Source: Verrucomicrobium sp.
GTDB lineage: Bacteria > Verrucomicrobiota > Verrucomicrobiia > Methylacidiphilales > UBA1321
Assembly: GCA_017849585.1 (NCBI GenBank)
Contig: JAFIGT010000034.1
Coordinates: forward strand, 43,971-107,970
Reading direction: 5' to 3'
Length of the DNA stretch: 64,000 nt
Shown piece by piece: positions 19,618-29,359 of this stretch (position 1 is its first letter; every line of letters begins with the position of its first letter). The translations under genes were made by a program, and so were the position numbers. Under the pieces are notes generated by a model, which was given only the letters and a program-made list of their open reading frames with translations, ran no database searches and was not told the DNA's origin.

Positions 19618-21107
19618 GTCAACTACCGTACCCCAAACTTACTGCCGAAGAAGCCGCCGCCTTTATCCAACATGGCCAGACCGTAGGCTTCAGTGGATTC
19701 ACCCCGGCCGGAACCCCCAAGGCCATCCCCACCGCTATCGCCAAGCGCGCCGCTGCCGAACACGCCGCCGGTCGCCCCTTCAAGATCGGCGTCGTCACCG
19801 GAGCCTCCACCGGCCCGTCCCTCGACGGCGAACTCACCAAGGCCGATGCGATCTCCTTCCGCACCCCCTACCAGACCAACAATGATCTGCGCAAGGGCAT
19901 CAACGCCGGCAAGGTCAGCTTCTTCGACATGCACTTGTCGCAGCTCCCGCAGAACGTCCGCTACGGCTTCCTCGGCAAGGTTTCCGTTGCCGTCATCGAA
20001 GCGTCCGACCTGACTGCCGACGGCGAGATCGTTCTTACCGCTGGCGTCGGCGCCACGCCCACCTTCGCCTTCCTCGCCGATCAAATCATCGTCGAGCTCA
20101 ACAGCAAACACCCCAAGGCCCTGCGCGGATTCCACGACATCTATCAGCCGCTCGACCCGCCCCACCGCCGCGAAATCCCCATCTACAAGCCGTCTGACCG
20201 CATCGGCCAGCCCTTCGTCAAGGTCGACCCCAAGAAGATCGTCGGCTACGTCGAGACCAGCCTCGAGGACGAAGCCCGCGGCTTCGACGCCCCGGACGAA
20301 CTCACCAACAAGATCGGCGAAAACGTCGCCAACTTCCTCGCCGGTGAAATCAAGAGCGGCCGCATCCCCAAGGAATTCCTCCCCATCCAATCCGGCGTCG
20401 GCAACATCGCCAACGCGGTACTCGGCGCCCTCGGCACCAACCCCGACATCCCCAAGTTCGAGATGTACACCGAAGTCATCCAGAACTCGGTCATCGACCT
20501 GTTGCGCTCCGGTAAGATCAAGTTCGCCTCCGGCTCCTCGCTCACCATCACCCCTGAGACGCTGCAAGGCATCTACGACGAGATTGAATTCTTCCGCTCC
20601 CGCATCGTTCTGCGTCCGCAGGAAATCAGCAATCACCCCGAAATCGCCCGCCGCATCGGCATCATCTCGATCAACACTGCGATCGAAGTCGACCTCTTCG
20701 GCAATATCAACAGCACCCACGTCATGGGCAAGCAGCTTATGAACGGCATCGGCGGCTCCGGCGACTTCACCCGCAACGCCTACATCTCCATCTTCACCTG
20801 TCCCTCGACGGCCAAGGATGGCAAGATCAGCACGCTGGTTCCCTTCGTCAGCCACCAGGACCACAACGAACACTCCGTGCAGGTCGTCATCACCGAAAAC
20901 GGTGTGGCCGATCTCCGTGGCAAATCGCCCCGCGAACGCGCCAACCTCCTCGTCGACGTCTGCGCGCACGAGAGCTACCGCGACGAACTCCGCAGTTACT
21001 TCGCCAACGTCAAGGACGGCCAGACCCCGCAAACCCTCAGCAAAGCCTTCGCCATGCACGAACAGTTCCTCAAGACCGGTTCCATGCACGGCGTCAATTG
21101 GGCCTGA
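19614..21107 (+). CDS. Acetyl-CoA hydrolase/CoA transferase family (succinyl-CoA:acetate/propionate type)
   Basis: This 497-residue enzyme is of the Cat1/ScpC/AarC class. The N-half has FIQHGQTVGFSGFTPAGTPK; the C-half has PIQSGVGNIANAVLGALG, the active-site neighbourhood, and ITENGVADLRGKSPRERA. Such enzymes move CoA between succinyl-CoA or propionyl-CoA and free acids through a glutamyl-CoA intermediate. In the pathway here it would release propionate while recycling CoA to succinate, or the reverse. Specificity (succinate, acetate or propionate) is not readable. It is translationally coupled to birA and closes the operon. Confidence 0.92.
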   Translation: MSQLPYPKLTAEEAAAFIQHGQTVGFSGFTPAGTPKAIPTAIAKRAAAEHAAGRPFKIGVVTGASTGPSLDGELTKADAISFRTPYQTNNDLRKGINAGKVSFFDMHLSQLPQNVRYGFLGKVSVAVIEASDLTADGEIVLTAGVGATPTFAFLADQIIVELNSKHPKALRGFHDIYQPLDPPHRREIPIYKPSDRIGQPFVKVDPKKIVGYVETSLEDEARGFDAPDELTNKIGENVANFLAGEIKSGRIPKEFLPIQSGVGNIANAVLGALGTNPDIPKFEMYTEVIQNSVIDLLRSGKIKFASGSSLTITPETLQGIYDEIEFFRSRIVLRPQEISNHPEIARRIGIISINTAIEVDLFGNINSTHVMGKQLMNGIGGSGDFTRNAYISIFTCPSTAKDGKISTLVPFVSHQDHNEHSVQVVITENGVADLRGKSPRERANLLVDVCAHESYRDELRSYFANVKDGQTPQTLSKAFAMHEQFLKTGSMHGVNWA

Positions 21108-21135
21108 TGAGATAGCTAGTACTCGGCAATGCAGA

Positions 21136-21220
21136 CGGCAGTACATCGTACTGCCGCCAAGCTGGGTGCAGCGTCACGCTGCAAAAAGGCGCAGAGCGAA
21201 ATTTCGTTCTGCGCCTTTTT
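21136..21220 (+). terminator. Three tandem hairpins ending the propionate operon
   Basis: Three hairpins follow each other after the CoA-transferase stop: 21136-21156 (CGGCAGTAC/GTACTGCCG around ATC), 21167-21183 (TGCAGCG/CGCTGCA around TCA) and 21183-21220. The last has 11-base arms (AAAGGCGCAGA/TCTGCGCCTTT) followed by a T run, so it is a good intrinsic terminator. The first two lack T runs and may protect the mRNA 3' end. Confidence 0.85.
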
Positions 21221-21302
21221 ATGGAATGAAGGTCATGTTTTTGTGTATGCTTCGGCACTCACAAGAACTCCTCACTACCTATTGAGACTACCTCCTCAAC
21301 CC

Positions 21303-21329
21303 GTCATCCTGAGCTTGTCGAAGGATGAC
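21303..21329. repeat. Dispersed REP-like palindrome (GTCATCCT...AGGATGAC)
   Basis: This is a 27-base stretch with GTCATCCT and AGGATGAC ends around GAGCTTGTCGA. The same motif is known as a frequent intergenic repeat in many unrelated genomes. It is probably an RNA- or DNA-level hairpin of no coding function. Confidence 0.7.
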
Positions 21330-21656
21330 CAATCACGCCAACCTTTCTTAAGTGTATATACTGTAACTACTTCCTACTCAAAAGGCAAGTTGGAATAAGT
21401 AGGATTTTGCACGGAAAAGCAACTTTCTGTTATGCGCCTTGGGCAGAGTTGCTATGCGAGCTTCTATGACTGCTGAGAGGGCTGCTATTCTCGCCGACGC
21501 GCCAGTGATCTCGTCAGGGAATTCACGAAGAGTTCAGTGACAGCATTCAATTTCGTGGCCAGCATTTTCGCTCGCATGCCAATGCTGTCCGCACGCAACG
21601 TAATCGGGGTAGATTGTCGAGACGCCCCCCTCACTCCCCACAAGTTAGTAGGGTTC
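21330..21656. other. Gene-free junction between chromosome-like and AT-rich region
   Basis: No convincing gene was found in this stretch. Short open frames exist on both strands but have no ribosome-binding sites or recognisable products. It marks the change from the C-biased codon usage of the propionate genes to the more AT-rich DNA to the right. A 14-base sequence GCAACGTAATCGGG at 21595-21608 recurs at 23675-23688, on the other side of the TPR gene. Confidence 0.5.
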
Positions 21657-23591
21657 TTAATTCTTCTTTTGCAAGACGAGAAGCATTTGCAGGGTAGATT
21701 GAGATTCGGAATCATCCGGGGCAAGGCGAAGCGCTTCCTTGATAGCGACTATGCTTTCATCTATGCGTCCCAGACACATCAGATCCGTGGCCTTTCCCTT
21801 CCAGTGAAGGGGAAAGCCAGGGTTTATTGAAATGGCTTTTTCATGTGCCTCAAGCGCCTCTTTGTAATTCCTCTTGCCTTGGTATACACTTGCGAGCGCC
21901 TCCCATGTGCCATCTACCTTTTCATCTAGCAAAGTCGCATCTTGAAGCACCTTGAGAGCCTTGTCGGATTCGCCATTCAAGTTATAAAGTATACCCAGCA
22001 TTGTTAAAATCCTACAGCTGCTTCGATCTATTTCGCATGATTTTTCCAAGCATTGCTGGGCCTCTTTTGCCATACCTTTGGCTATATAGAACTCGCCAAG
22101 AATATACCAAACCAATGCATTCTTAGGAGTTTCTTCCAAAGCCCGCTGTACAAACGGTGCCGCCTTTTCGTATTGCTTGGTTTTCGTATAGAGGGCCACA
22201 AACCCTGCGGATAATCCCGGTTTCTCTGGAGAGATACGTTGTATTTTGAGTAATGTTTCCTCTACCTCGGGAAGCATAGAGAGATCGAGATAAATGGTGC
22301 TTAACTCAGTCAATAAATCCAGATTGTCTGGATTGGCTTCGAGCCCTTTCTGGGCGGCACTCATGCTCTGTCGAATTAAGTCGAGCGATCTTTCTCGCTG
22401 ACCCAACCGATAATAGCAATTAACGACACCTCTCCAAGCCGCTGGGTTTTTAGGATTGAGTTCTGTAGCCTTTTGAAAAGCGCTTAATGCCTCCTTATAC
22501 TTGGGCGGCACTGTCTGATCAAAATAGATTGATCCTTGTAAAAACCATAGTTCGGCCTCATGAGGATTGGCGTCTATAGCCTGTTGGACAACCGCAGCGG
22601 CCTTAACTGCTTCCTTAAGTTTAAGGTGGTAATTCACCAAATTGCGCCACGATGAAATAAGCTGTGGCCGAAGTTCGCACGCTTTACGAAAAGCCTCCAA
22701 TGCCTCATTGGTTTTCTCGCGTCCGTCATACAATGTCCCCAGAGACTGCCACAGTTCTGCTCCGTCGGGATTTGCCTTGAGTCCTTGTTGCACTACTTCC
22801 AATGATTTGTCGGGTTGTCCTGCGGCAGTGTAAGCGGCAGCCAGAGTGATCCATACAATCGACTGCTTGGGATCAATTTCGCAGGCCTTGCGCAAGTCTT
22901 GAATTGCCTCTTCATTATTCCCCATCATGAATTTAGCCACGCCACGATTTCTCAATGCAAAGATGAATTCTGGGTTGAGCTGGAGAACTTGATTGAAAAC
23001 ATCAATTGCCTCTTTGTATTTCAGTTGCCTGCACAAGAGCCGACCAAGATTATTCCATGCGAAGAATGCCAATGGATCTGCCTTCACAGTTTCGCGAAGC
23101 AATTTCTCCGCTTCCGCTTGCTTCCCCGTTTCATCCAAGGCGTAACCGAGATGCGCCGCCGCATCGCTGTTACGGGGATTCAGTGCAAACGCTTTTTGAA
23201 AGGCGTCGACGGCGGAAGACCATTCGTTTTTACAAGCATAACCAACACCCAAGCCATCCCAAGCGAGATCGCTCTTTGAATCAAGTGTTACGCTGGTTTT
23301 AAAAGCTGCGAATGCTTTATCCATATCCGCAGACGAGAAATAGGCATACCCCAACTGAATCCACGCTCTGGTATTCTGCGGCTCCTTTTGTGTAAGCTTT
23401 TCTAAAAAATGAATCTTTTCAGGAAAGCTCATTCCGTCTGATTGCGGAAGTAAGTCCAGTTTAGATTTACTCAGGCTGAAGTCACTGGCCTTAAAATCAT
23501 AATCCATCCCCGGCGGCGCATTCTTACCCCATACGCTCACAATCATTAAAAAAGCAACTGTCGAAATTATCGCAGCACCCAAGGTCTTCAT
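21657..23591 (-). CDS. Exported TPR-repeat protein
   Basis: This encodes 644 residues with an N-terminal signal peptide (about 1-22, MKTLGAAIISTVAFLMIVSV). Nearly the whole mature protein is a solenoid of tetratricopeptide repeats; at least a dozen W-x-x-L-G/A-x-x-Y and P-x-x-x-x-A-x-x-x-L-G units are visible, for example AWDGLGVGYACKNEWSSAVD and WNNLGRLLCRQLKYKEAIDV. TPR arrays are protein-protein scaffolds; a periplasmic assembly or export role is plausible given the secreted proteins upstream. It stands 218 bases from the next gene and probably has its own promoter. It is framed by a 14-base direct repeat. Confidence 0.85.
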   Translation of the reverse strand: MKTLGAAIISTVAFLMIVSVWGKNAPPGMDYDFKASDFSLSKSKLDLLPQSDGMSFPEKIHFLEKLTQKEPQNTRAWIQLGYAYFSSADMDKAFAAFKTSVTLDSKSDLAWDGLGVGYACKNEWSSAVDAFQKAFALNPRNSDAAAHLGYALDETGKQAEAEKLLRETVKADPLAFFAWNNLGRLLCRQLKYKEAIDVFNQVLQLNPEFIFALRNRGVAKFMMGNNEEAIQDLRKACEIDPKQSIVWITLAAAYTAAGQPDKSLEVVQQGLKANPDGAELWQSLGTLYDGREKTNEALEAFRKACELRPQLISSWRNLVNYHLKLKEAVKAAAVVQQAIDANPHEAELWFLQGSIYFDQTVPPKYKEALSAFQKATELNPKNPAAWRGVVNCYYRLGQRERSLDLIRQSMSAAQKGLEANPDNLDLLTELSTIYLDLSMLPEVEETLLKIQRISPEKPGLSAGFVALYTKTKQYEKAAPFVQRALEETPKNALVWYILGEFYIAKGMAKEAQQCLEKSCEIDRSSCRILTMLGILYNLNGESDKALKVLQDATLLDEKVDGTWEALASVYQGKRNYKEALEAHEKAISINPGFPLHWKGKATDLMCLGRIDESIVAIKEALRLAPDDSESQSTLQMLLVLQKKN

Positions 23592-23809
23592 ATCTCACCC
23601 CCGTATTTTCAAGGACTCTTTTCTCACACAACTAAGAAGATCATTCAAGTCTCCTCAGGAGCGGATGGTCGCAGGCAACGTAATCGGGAGAAGGCAGCAG
23701 CAGAAATACTTAGCTGGCCTAGGGAATTGGCGTGCAGAAGGCGGCTTTGCTTCAGCAAGCTCCCACTAAGCGAAGGTGTTCAAATGATTGCCGCCCACAA
23801 AAACATCGT

Positions 23810-24640
23810 TTATCTATTCTTCTGTAGGTATTTCCACAACGCAGTTCCAGCAACGAGGATGCCTACCGCGAAGCCAAGCCATAGTTTCCAGCTAGATTTG
23901 AACTCTGTCTTTTCAATAATGGCAATTGGCGCTTGTTCCGTTGCATGAGTTACCTCATGGGGCGTCTCAGTAACCACAGGTGTGGCCATATTATGCGCTT
24001 TCTTGTACTCATCGATAAGCGACTGCGGTGGTCTCTGAGCTTTCGGATTCTTACGCGGATCGTATTGAGGGTATAGAGCCAAAAACGCGGCATCTGCGGG
24101 GTTCATGGTTGGCTTGGGCTCCTTTCTCTGAATTTTCTCGTCGGACTCAACTGTTGGAAGTCCTGCTTTGGGTGTAATCGTCACACCAGCCTTTTTGAAC
24201 ATAGCCTGAACGTCATTCTCCGACAATCGTGTCGTGAGAACATTGCCTTTGCTGTCGCTATAAATGACATACCGCCATTGCTTATCAGTATTCTCATCTA
24301 TCTCGGACGAGGCTTGTAAAGGTACTGCCCGGATCAGCAAAACCCGGCTCCCCTCCGCGCCCGGCAAAAACATTGGTTGCGCTACAAATTGATAATGATC
24401 TTCTATGGGATAGGACTGCGGATAATTCAAATTCTTATTGACCTTGGCTATATCGTATATTTCAGAAACCTGCTCCCACTTGCTCGGGAATTGATTATTA
24501 TGTGTAACTTTATAGATATTTAATACCGAAGCGATATTATCCACTTCCACTTTTTCTGAAGTTGCAAAGCTGGACGCAAAGGATACTTCTGCAAGTAGAC
24601 TATATAGAACTATAACTAAGTATGTTATTATTTTTTTCAT
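23810..24640 (-). CDS. Exported protein with C-terminal membrane anchor, function unknown
   Basis: I start at the ATG at 24638-24640 (MKKIITYLVIVLYSLLAEVS, a signal peptide); an upstream GTG at 24658 overlaps the previous stop. The mature part (about 276 residues in total) is followed by a Pro-rich charged region and a single C-terminal hydrophobic helix (WLGFAVGILVAGTALW) with a basic end (KYLQKNR), a layout like sortase/exosortase substrates or tail-anchored proteins. No family is recognised. It is the last gene of the operon 30162-23810 and starts five bases after its upstream neighbour ends. Confidence 0.65.
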   Translation of the reverse strand: MKKIITYLVIVLYSLLAEVSFASSFATSEKVEVDNIASVLNIYKVTHNNQFPSKWEQVSEIYDIAKVNKNLNYPQSYPIEDHYQFVAQPMFLPGAEGSRVLLIRAVPLQASSEIDENTDKQWRYVIYSDSKGNVLTTRLSENDVQAMFKKAGVTITPKAGLPTVESDEKIQRKEPKPTMNPADAAFLALYPQYDPRKNPKAQRPPQSLIDEYKKAHNMATPVVTETPHEVTHATEQAPIAIIEKTEFKSSWKLWLGFAVGILVAGTALWKYLQKNR

Positions 24641-24645
24641 ATCGC

Positions 24646-27600
24646 CTAGTGTGTCCACATTTCAGCATTTCGGAATCTGTTAATCGTGGGCGCTGAAAAG
24701 TCCGTCTGAATTCTCGCTGCCCCATCCGTCATTAGCCCTCCCTCATCATGGTCTTGACCAGCTGAATCTGCACCCGTGCTATGACCAATTTCATGGGCAA
24801 TCACCCCAAGCAACCATGAGTTATATGAATCTACTATTTGCTGGCGAACCGCTGTATTATTTAAAGTCGAAGGTGGCATCTTGCTTAGAAGTTCTACCGT
24901 TCCCTCACGAATTGACTCAATGTAAATAGCAGCATATCCAAAAGATGCATTGCCTATTCCATACTTGGCGCCGCCACCCTTAAGGAGACCTTCGGTCTCT
25001 GGATCATGGTCACGACCATCATCGGGCTGATATCCAATTGTTACAGTGAATGCCCAAAATACTTTTTTATCAGTCAAGTCTTTAGCATCGCCAAAAACAT
25101 TTCCTGTCAGTGAGTCTGGCGTTGTAGCATTAAGTTTGAACGGAATAGTCTGTCTTGCATTCCATCCGAGGGTATTGGCATCTTCGACCTGAATATATGC
25201 GGGGGCATATTTAGGCCTAATTCCTTTAATGATGTCTTCGTGGTACTGATTGCGGGGCAACGGCGCGGGCAATCCAAGTTGCGCCAAGAACTTATCGTCG
25301 TCATCAACGATGGTGAAAGCCTGGCCGACAATGGAACTTGGTACGTTGCCTTTCAGGACGACTTCATCTCCGTAAGTAAAATCCGTCCAGTTATTGGTAT
25401 TCGACACGACTTCATAAGAAACGCCACTTACAGTCAAATAGCCGTTTTCGTATCTATCTTTAGGGCCTGTCAAGAGAACGCTCAATGTCACAGTGCTAGT
25501 ATTGTCTTCTGGATGAAACTCAACTCCTAAAATAGTACCTTCCTCGTAATTCTTCTGATCTCCGCTCGTAGGAACGGCAGTCATAGAATCTACTTCAACA
25601 TTCAACTTTCTCCAGACTGTGAGCATAGGTGAAATTGCCCCCGTAAACTGACCGTCCTTGGGATAATCATCGCTTGGCGGCAAATAACCCGGTTGGGTGC
25701 TATTGTCGACCTGTAAGTCATCTAGGCTTTGCCCGTACATTGGAGTTCCATCTGACTTAAGAAAAATTGCCGCTACTCGCACGTTATCTCCGGGATGATC
25801 AGTCATCTGCAATTTAGGCAATTGGCCGTTGTCGAGACGCGCAACGCCTTGTGAGTCTATAGTGCAAACCACCGTCTCATCGGTACTTGAAACAAAATAA
25901 GGAGGCTGCTGAATCCCCAGACTATCGTACCCACGGTTGTCATTGCCCTGCTTTCGTGTTGCTGTGTCATTCGTATCGATCACATGATTAGGATCAACCT
26001 TATCAGTCGTCGGATCATCTACGTCAAAGGCTTTCAGTTTTACTTTCCATCCTTCCGGCGCATCGCTTTTTACTTTCACGTAAACGGTATCTCTCATGGC
26101 GGACTCACTTGGCGTCTTAGCATCAACAAACATACGCTTTCCGCCGCCTGGCATCCATGTTCCATCAGCGTCTTTATTGTCTTCTATCTCCCAATTGTCG
26201 CCCACTTTTTCGAAAGAAAGCTCCATTGATACGAGGGCGATGGTGGCGTTCTTTGTTTTGAGGCTCTTCCCTTCAGAATCAAAAGCTTCGGCTGCTATGT
26301 TTAGGCGAGATTTTGAGTTTTTTGCGGTCTTAGTATTAATTGCGACCGTAAAAAAACCAGACTCACTTTCAGAAAGAGTAACTGCTCCGCTCACCACAAC
26401 GCTAGTTGTCGAGGTCCATTTTTTGACAGTAAATCCTGCTCCTGCAACCGAAACGTGACGCTGCGTGCCCCCCGGCCCAACATAAAATGAGGTGACGCCA
26501 ATAGCAGTTTTCTGGCTTTCTATCGCATCCAAGGTGCCATAGTCGTCGTACAAAGTAAGGGTTGTTTCGTCTTTAAACTGGAGGCCTATGGAACAGTTAT
26601 CCTCCGGTGGATTTACTGAATAATCGCCAGAGTCTTTGCTACTATTCGACGACCAACTGCACGCCACTGAAATAGGTTGACTATTGGAATCGCTTGGCAC
26701 CGTAACCTCATACCAACTCTCACGAAAAACTGCGTTATGCTTCGATTTGAAATGATACTTTCCCTGAGTGAGTGAAACGTCAACCTCAGTATCCTTATCC
26801 AGCCAATAACTAGCAATAGGGACCATCGCTGGGTAGGGTGGCTTTGAAGCTATCGCGAAACTGGCGGTGGTCTCGGCATCAGCAGCGTTCTGCCACGCCT
26901 TCGCGATCATTCGCGTAGTTGTGTACTCATCACTAAGGTCGTTACTAGTGCTGTAGTTTTTGGTCAGTGTACCGGGGGAACCCGCAGGGGCGGTATAGCT
27001 AGTAGATTCCCCTGTATGAGTTTCGGTGGGCGTGTCATATACCGTCTCATCAGTCGAAAAGGCCACCTCGTATGGCCCTGATATGGGTTCAGGTTCTCCG
27101 CCGTTATTGAAAGTTGTAGTGCCGGTCCACGCGCCTGTCAGATAGTCACGCGATCCAGACATTTTGGTGTGAACCTCATAGTTCGGCCATATTTCATCAT
27201 AAGTGTACGAAGTGGTACCATAGTAATATGACGTCTGAACTCTTGTATCCAGATCAACAGATGTTGATACTGACGTATACGTCCACCCTCCACCACTAGT
27301 GATACCCATTTCACCATTCGATGATCCCCCGCTATAGGAAAAGAGGCTGGTATAAAATTTGGGCTTTGTATTCGGAGGATTAATAAAAGCACTGAGGAAT
27401 CCAGTTTTAGAATCTCCGCCATTCCATGACTTTGTTTCTAGAGCAGCACTGACTGGGAAGCTGTAAACTGCGTACTGACTGTATCCTGACCACCCATACT
27501 GGTTGTGTGCGCGTACACGGTAAAAATGGCGTGCATTTCCTAAGAGATTTTGGTCCTGTGTATTTAGACCTCCACCGCCGTAAATACTATCCCAGCTAGT

Positions 27601-27870
27601 ACTGCTCTGGTTATGTTCAACTGAATAAGAATCTGGTGATCCAGATGGTGAGGCAGACCAACTAATTTCAACTCTGGATGGATCGGCCTCATCGCCGCCT
27701 GACGGGGCAATCTGCGAGACCGACAGATTTGCCGGTGGAGCCGGTGCAACATTATTTACCGAAACTGATTTGGTGGCACCTAAGGCAGAAGCTGCTAAAC
27801 AGAACAGCATACCCATTACAGCACCGGCAATTGAAAAGATGCCACCTGCGAATATACGTTTCCCCCTCAT
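24646..27870 (-). CDS. Large secreted protein with fibronectin III domain and zincin-type motif
   Basis: This is a 1074-residue exported protein: signal peptide about 1-32 (ends LGATKS), then a fibronectin type III domain (about 40-145, APPANLSVSQIAPSG... YRVRAHNQYG). A long region of repeated beta-rich segments follows. Near the C-terminus (about 1020-1050) it reads VIAHEIGHSTGADSAG followed by HDEGGLM, which is a zinc-binding HExxH plus a downstream Met-turn-like GLM, as in metzincin-type proteases. The third ligand is not at the standard metzincin spacing, so catalysis is uncertain. It may be a surface or predation-related protease or adhesin. Confidence 0.7.
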   Translation of the reverse strand: MRGKRIFAGGIFSIAGAVMGMLFCLAASALGATKSVSVNNVAPAPPANLSVSQIAPSGGDEADPSRVEISWSASPSGSPDSYSVEHNQSSTSWDSIYGGGGLNTQDQNLLGNARHFYRVRAHNQYGWSGYSQYAVYSFPVSAALETKSWNGGDSKTGFLSAFINPPNTKPKFYTSLFSYSGGSSNGEMGITSGGGWTYTSVSTSVDLDTRVQTSYYYGTTSYTYDEIWPNYEVHTKMSGSRDYLTGAWTGTTTFNNGGEPEPISGPYEVAFSTDETVYDTPTETHTGESTSYTAPAGSPGTLTKNYSTSNDLSDEYTTTRMIAKAWQNAADAETTASFAIASKPPYPAMVPIASYWLDKDTEVDVSLTQGKYHFKSKHNAVFRESWYEVTVPSDSNSQPISVACSWSSNSSKDSGDYSVNPPEDNCSIGLQFKDETTLTLYDDYGTLDAIESQKTAIGVTSFYVGPGGTQRHVSVAGAGFTVKKWTSTTSVVVSGAVTLSESESGFFTVAINTKTAKNSKSRLNIAAEAFDSEGKSLKTKNATIALVSMELSFEKVGDNWEIEDNKDADGTWMPGGGKRMFVDAKTPSESAMRDTVYVKVKSDAPEGWKVKLKAFDVDDPTTDKVDPNHVIDTNDTATRKQGNDNRGYDSLGIQQPPYFVSSTDETVVCTIDSQGVARLDNGQLPKLQMTDHPGDNVRVAAIFLKSDGTPMYGQSLDDLQVDNSTQPGYLPPSDDYPKDGQFTGAISPMLTVWRKLNVEVDSMTAVPTSGDQKNYEEGTILGVEFHPEDNTSTVTLSVLLTGPKDRYENGYLTVSGVSYEVVSNTNNWTDFTYGDEVVLKGNVPSSIVGQAFTIVDDDDKFLAQLGLPAPLPRNQYHEDIIKGIRPKYAPAYIQVEDANTLGWNARQTIPFKLNATTPDSLTGNVFGDAKDLTDKKVFWAFTVTIGYQPDDGRDHDPETEGLLKGGGAKYGIGNASFGYAAIYIESIREGTVELLSKMPPSTLNNTAVRQQIVDSYNSWLLGVIAHEIGHSTGADSAGQDHDEGGLMTDGAARIQTDFSAPTINRFRNAEMWTH

Positions 27871-27871
27871 T

Positions 27872-29359
27872 TCAATACCCCGTAATCGTGCTCAAATTAA
27901 ACGAATTAATTCCCGTGTTGGGTCCAACGACAAGGTAACCTGTAATCTTTCCCTGAAGATTGGTCTTTAGATAACGATAATTTTTGGCGTCCGATCCTGT
28001 GTTTTGAGAACTCCACTGCAATTCAGCTGCCTGCCCATCAAATAATATCCAAGCATTTGCCACAGGGACGCCATTTGCAGTTAGGAGTTGGAATGACACT
28101 GGCACAACGTCTCCCGGTTTATTGCTTGCAGGAGGCCCCTGCAAAGTATTTATCGTCGTGCTTGATAAATCGCGATGATCGACACTTTTAATGTAGGCTT
28201 CAATCTGAGTTGTCGTTGAATCTGAGCTGACAAAATCAAGAGCATCGTAGGGATTCAGATAATCAAGCCCGTGAGCCAACTCATATGCGTCAGGAATCCC
28301 GTCCCCATCAGTATCCGTAGTTGATATATTTGTTCCATTTTGCGAAATGATGTCGCTTGCGCTGGATGAGCCAAGCGCGTTACTGGCTTTAACCCGATAT
28401 AACGCTGAAACTCCCGGTGGAACGGTAGAATCGGTAAAAGAAGTGGCATTGGCAGCCGTCGTAACAATTGCTGTCCATGTTTGCCCTCCGTCGAGAGAGC
28501 GTTCGACAATATAGCCGGTCTCATTTGTCGCACTGTCTGACCAATTTAGAGTCACACTGCCATCACCATTGGTGGTGGCAGTCAAATCCGTTGGAGTAAC
28601 AGGAGCTCCAGCGACTACTTGCGCTGAGATCGTCACGGTCTGTGCAGGATGTTCAGTCGGATGATATGTGATAATCCTGACACCAGGATCACCTTGCAGC
28701 CAGAGATATGCCAGAGCCTGACCTTGAGTATTTGTTTTGACGACTAGGCTACTAGTCAAAGTCGAGCTTGCATCTAAGCCAACTATGAAGGCGTTCAAGC
28801 CGGTGTTAAATGTAATTGGGGCATTGACTAATGGGGTGCTTGAGCCATCTGTGACAAGCAATCGCAACGGTTGAGGTGCGTACTGATCAGCGAGTGCACT
28901 TTGATTATCGCCGCTCAATAAAGTAACTGTAGCAGTGATGGTTTGCGCAGGCCGGCTATAATAATCAAACGGGTCGCTTCCTTGCTGGACTTCGAGGAGA
29001 TTAGAAATGCCATCGCCATCGAAATCGTCACCAAGTGGGTCACTGGTGGGCTGGTCGGTGTACCTGAGGCGGACGAAGAATTTGTCGGCAGTAGAAGTGA
29101 ATGCCCATTCCTTGATGGCATTCTCACCTGTCTCAATGACGGGAACCCAGTTCCAGCTCATGAGATCTTGGCTGCTTAATACAAAATAGGTACGGCCAGA
29201 ATGCCCCCACCATTTGAAGTGGTAGATTTGATTGTCCGCATCGAATTGGAGGGCGCATCCTTCATTCAGCGCATCTGGGGTCGGATCAGACTCAGGAGGC
29301 CTCGCCACGGAAGTGACCGCGAAAGCAATGATGAACAACAAACTGTAGAGAGCTTTCAT
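27872..29359 (-). CDS. Secreted protein with fibronectin III and Ca-binding TSP3-like repeats
   Basis: This encodes 495 residues with a signal peptide (MKALYSLLFIIAFAVTSVA). Two Asp-rich calcium-loop repeats are visible: DDFDGDGISNLLEVQQGSDP near 115 and DTDGDGIPDAYELAHGLD near 350. They are of the kind seen in thrombospondin type 3/dockerin-like domains of Verrucomicrobiota and Planctomycetota surface proteins. Between them lies a fibronectin III domain (about 255-340, PTDLTATTNGDGSVTLNWSD) and an Ig-like/Big region. It overlaps the upstream gene by four bases and is one base from the downstream one, so the genes are co-translated. A surface or matrix role is inferred. Confidence 0.7.
   Translation of the reverse strand: MKALYSLLFIIAFAVTSVARPPESDPTPDALNEGCALQFDADNQIYHFKWWGHSGRTYFVLSSQDLMSWNWVPVIETGENAIKEWAFTSTADKFFVRLRYTDQPTSDPLGDDFDGDGISNLLEVQQGSDPFDYYSRPAQTITATVTLLSGDNQSALADQYAPQPLRLLVTDGSSTPLVNAPITFNTGLNAFIVGLDASSTLTSSLVVKTNTQGQALAYLWLQGDPGVRIITYHPTEHPAQTVTISAQVVAGAPVTPTDLTATTNGDGSVTLNWSDSATNETGYIVERSLDGGQTWTAIVTTAANATSFTDSTVPPGVSALYRVKASNALGSSSASDIISQNGTNISTTDTDGDGIPDAYELAHGLDYLNPYDALDFVSSDSTTTQIEAYIKSVDHRDLSSTTINTLQGPPASNKPGDVVPVSFQLLTANGVPVANAWILFDGQAAELQWSSQNTGSDAKNYRYLKTNLQGKITGYLVVGPNTGINSFNLSTITGY

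Noticed and set aside
19623..21146. 507-codon minus-strand frame opposite the CoA-transferase gene
   Set aside because: Same reason: antisense shadow of a recognised enzyme, with Gly/Asp/Val-biased composition and no domain.
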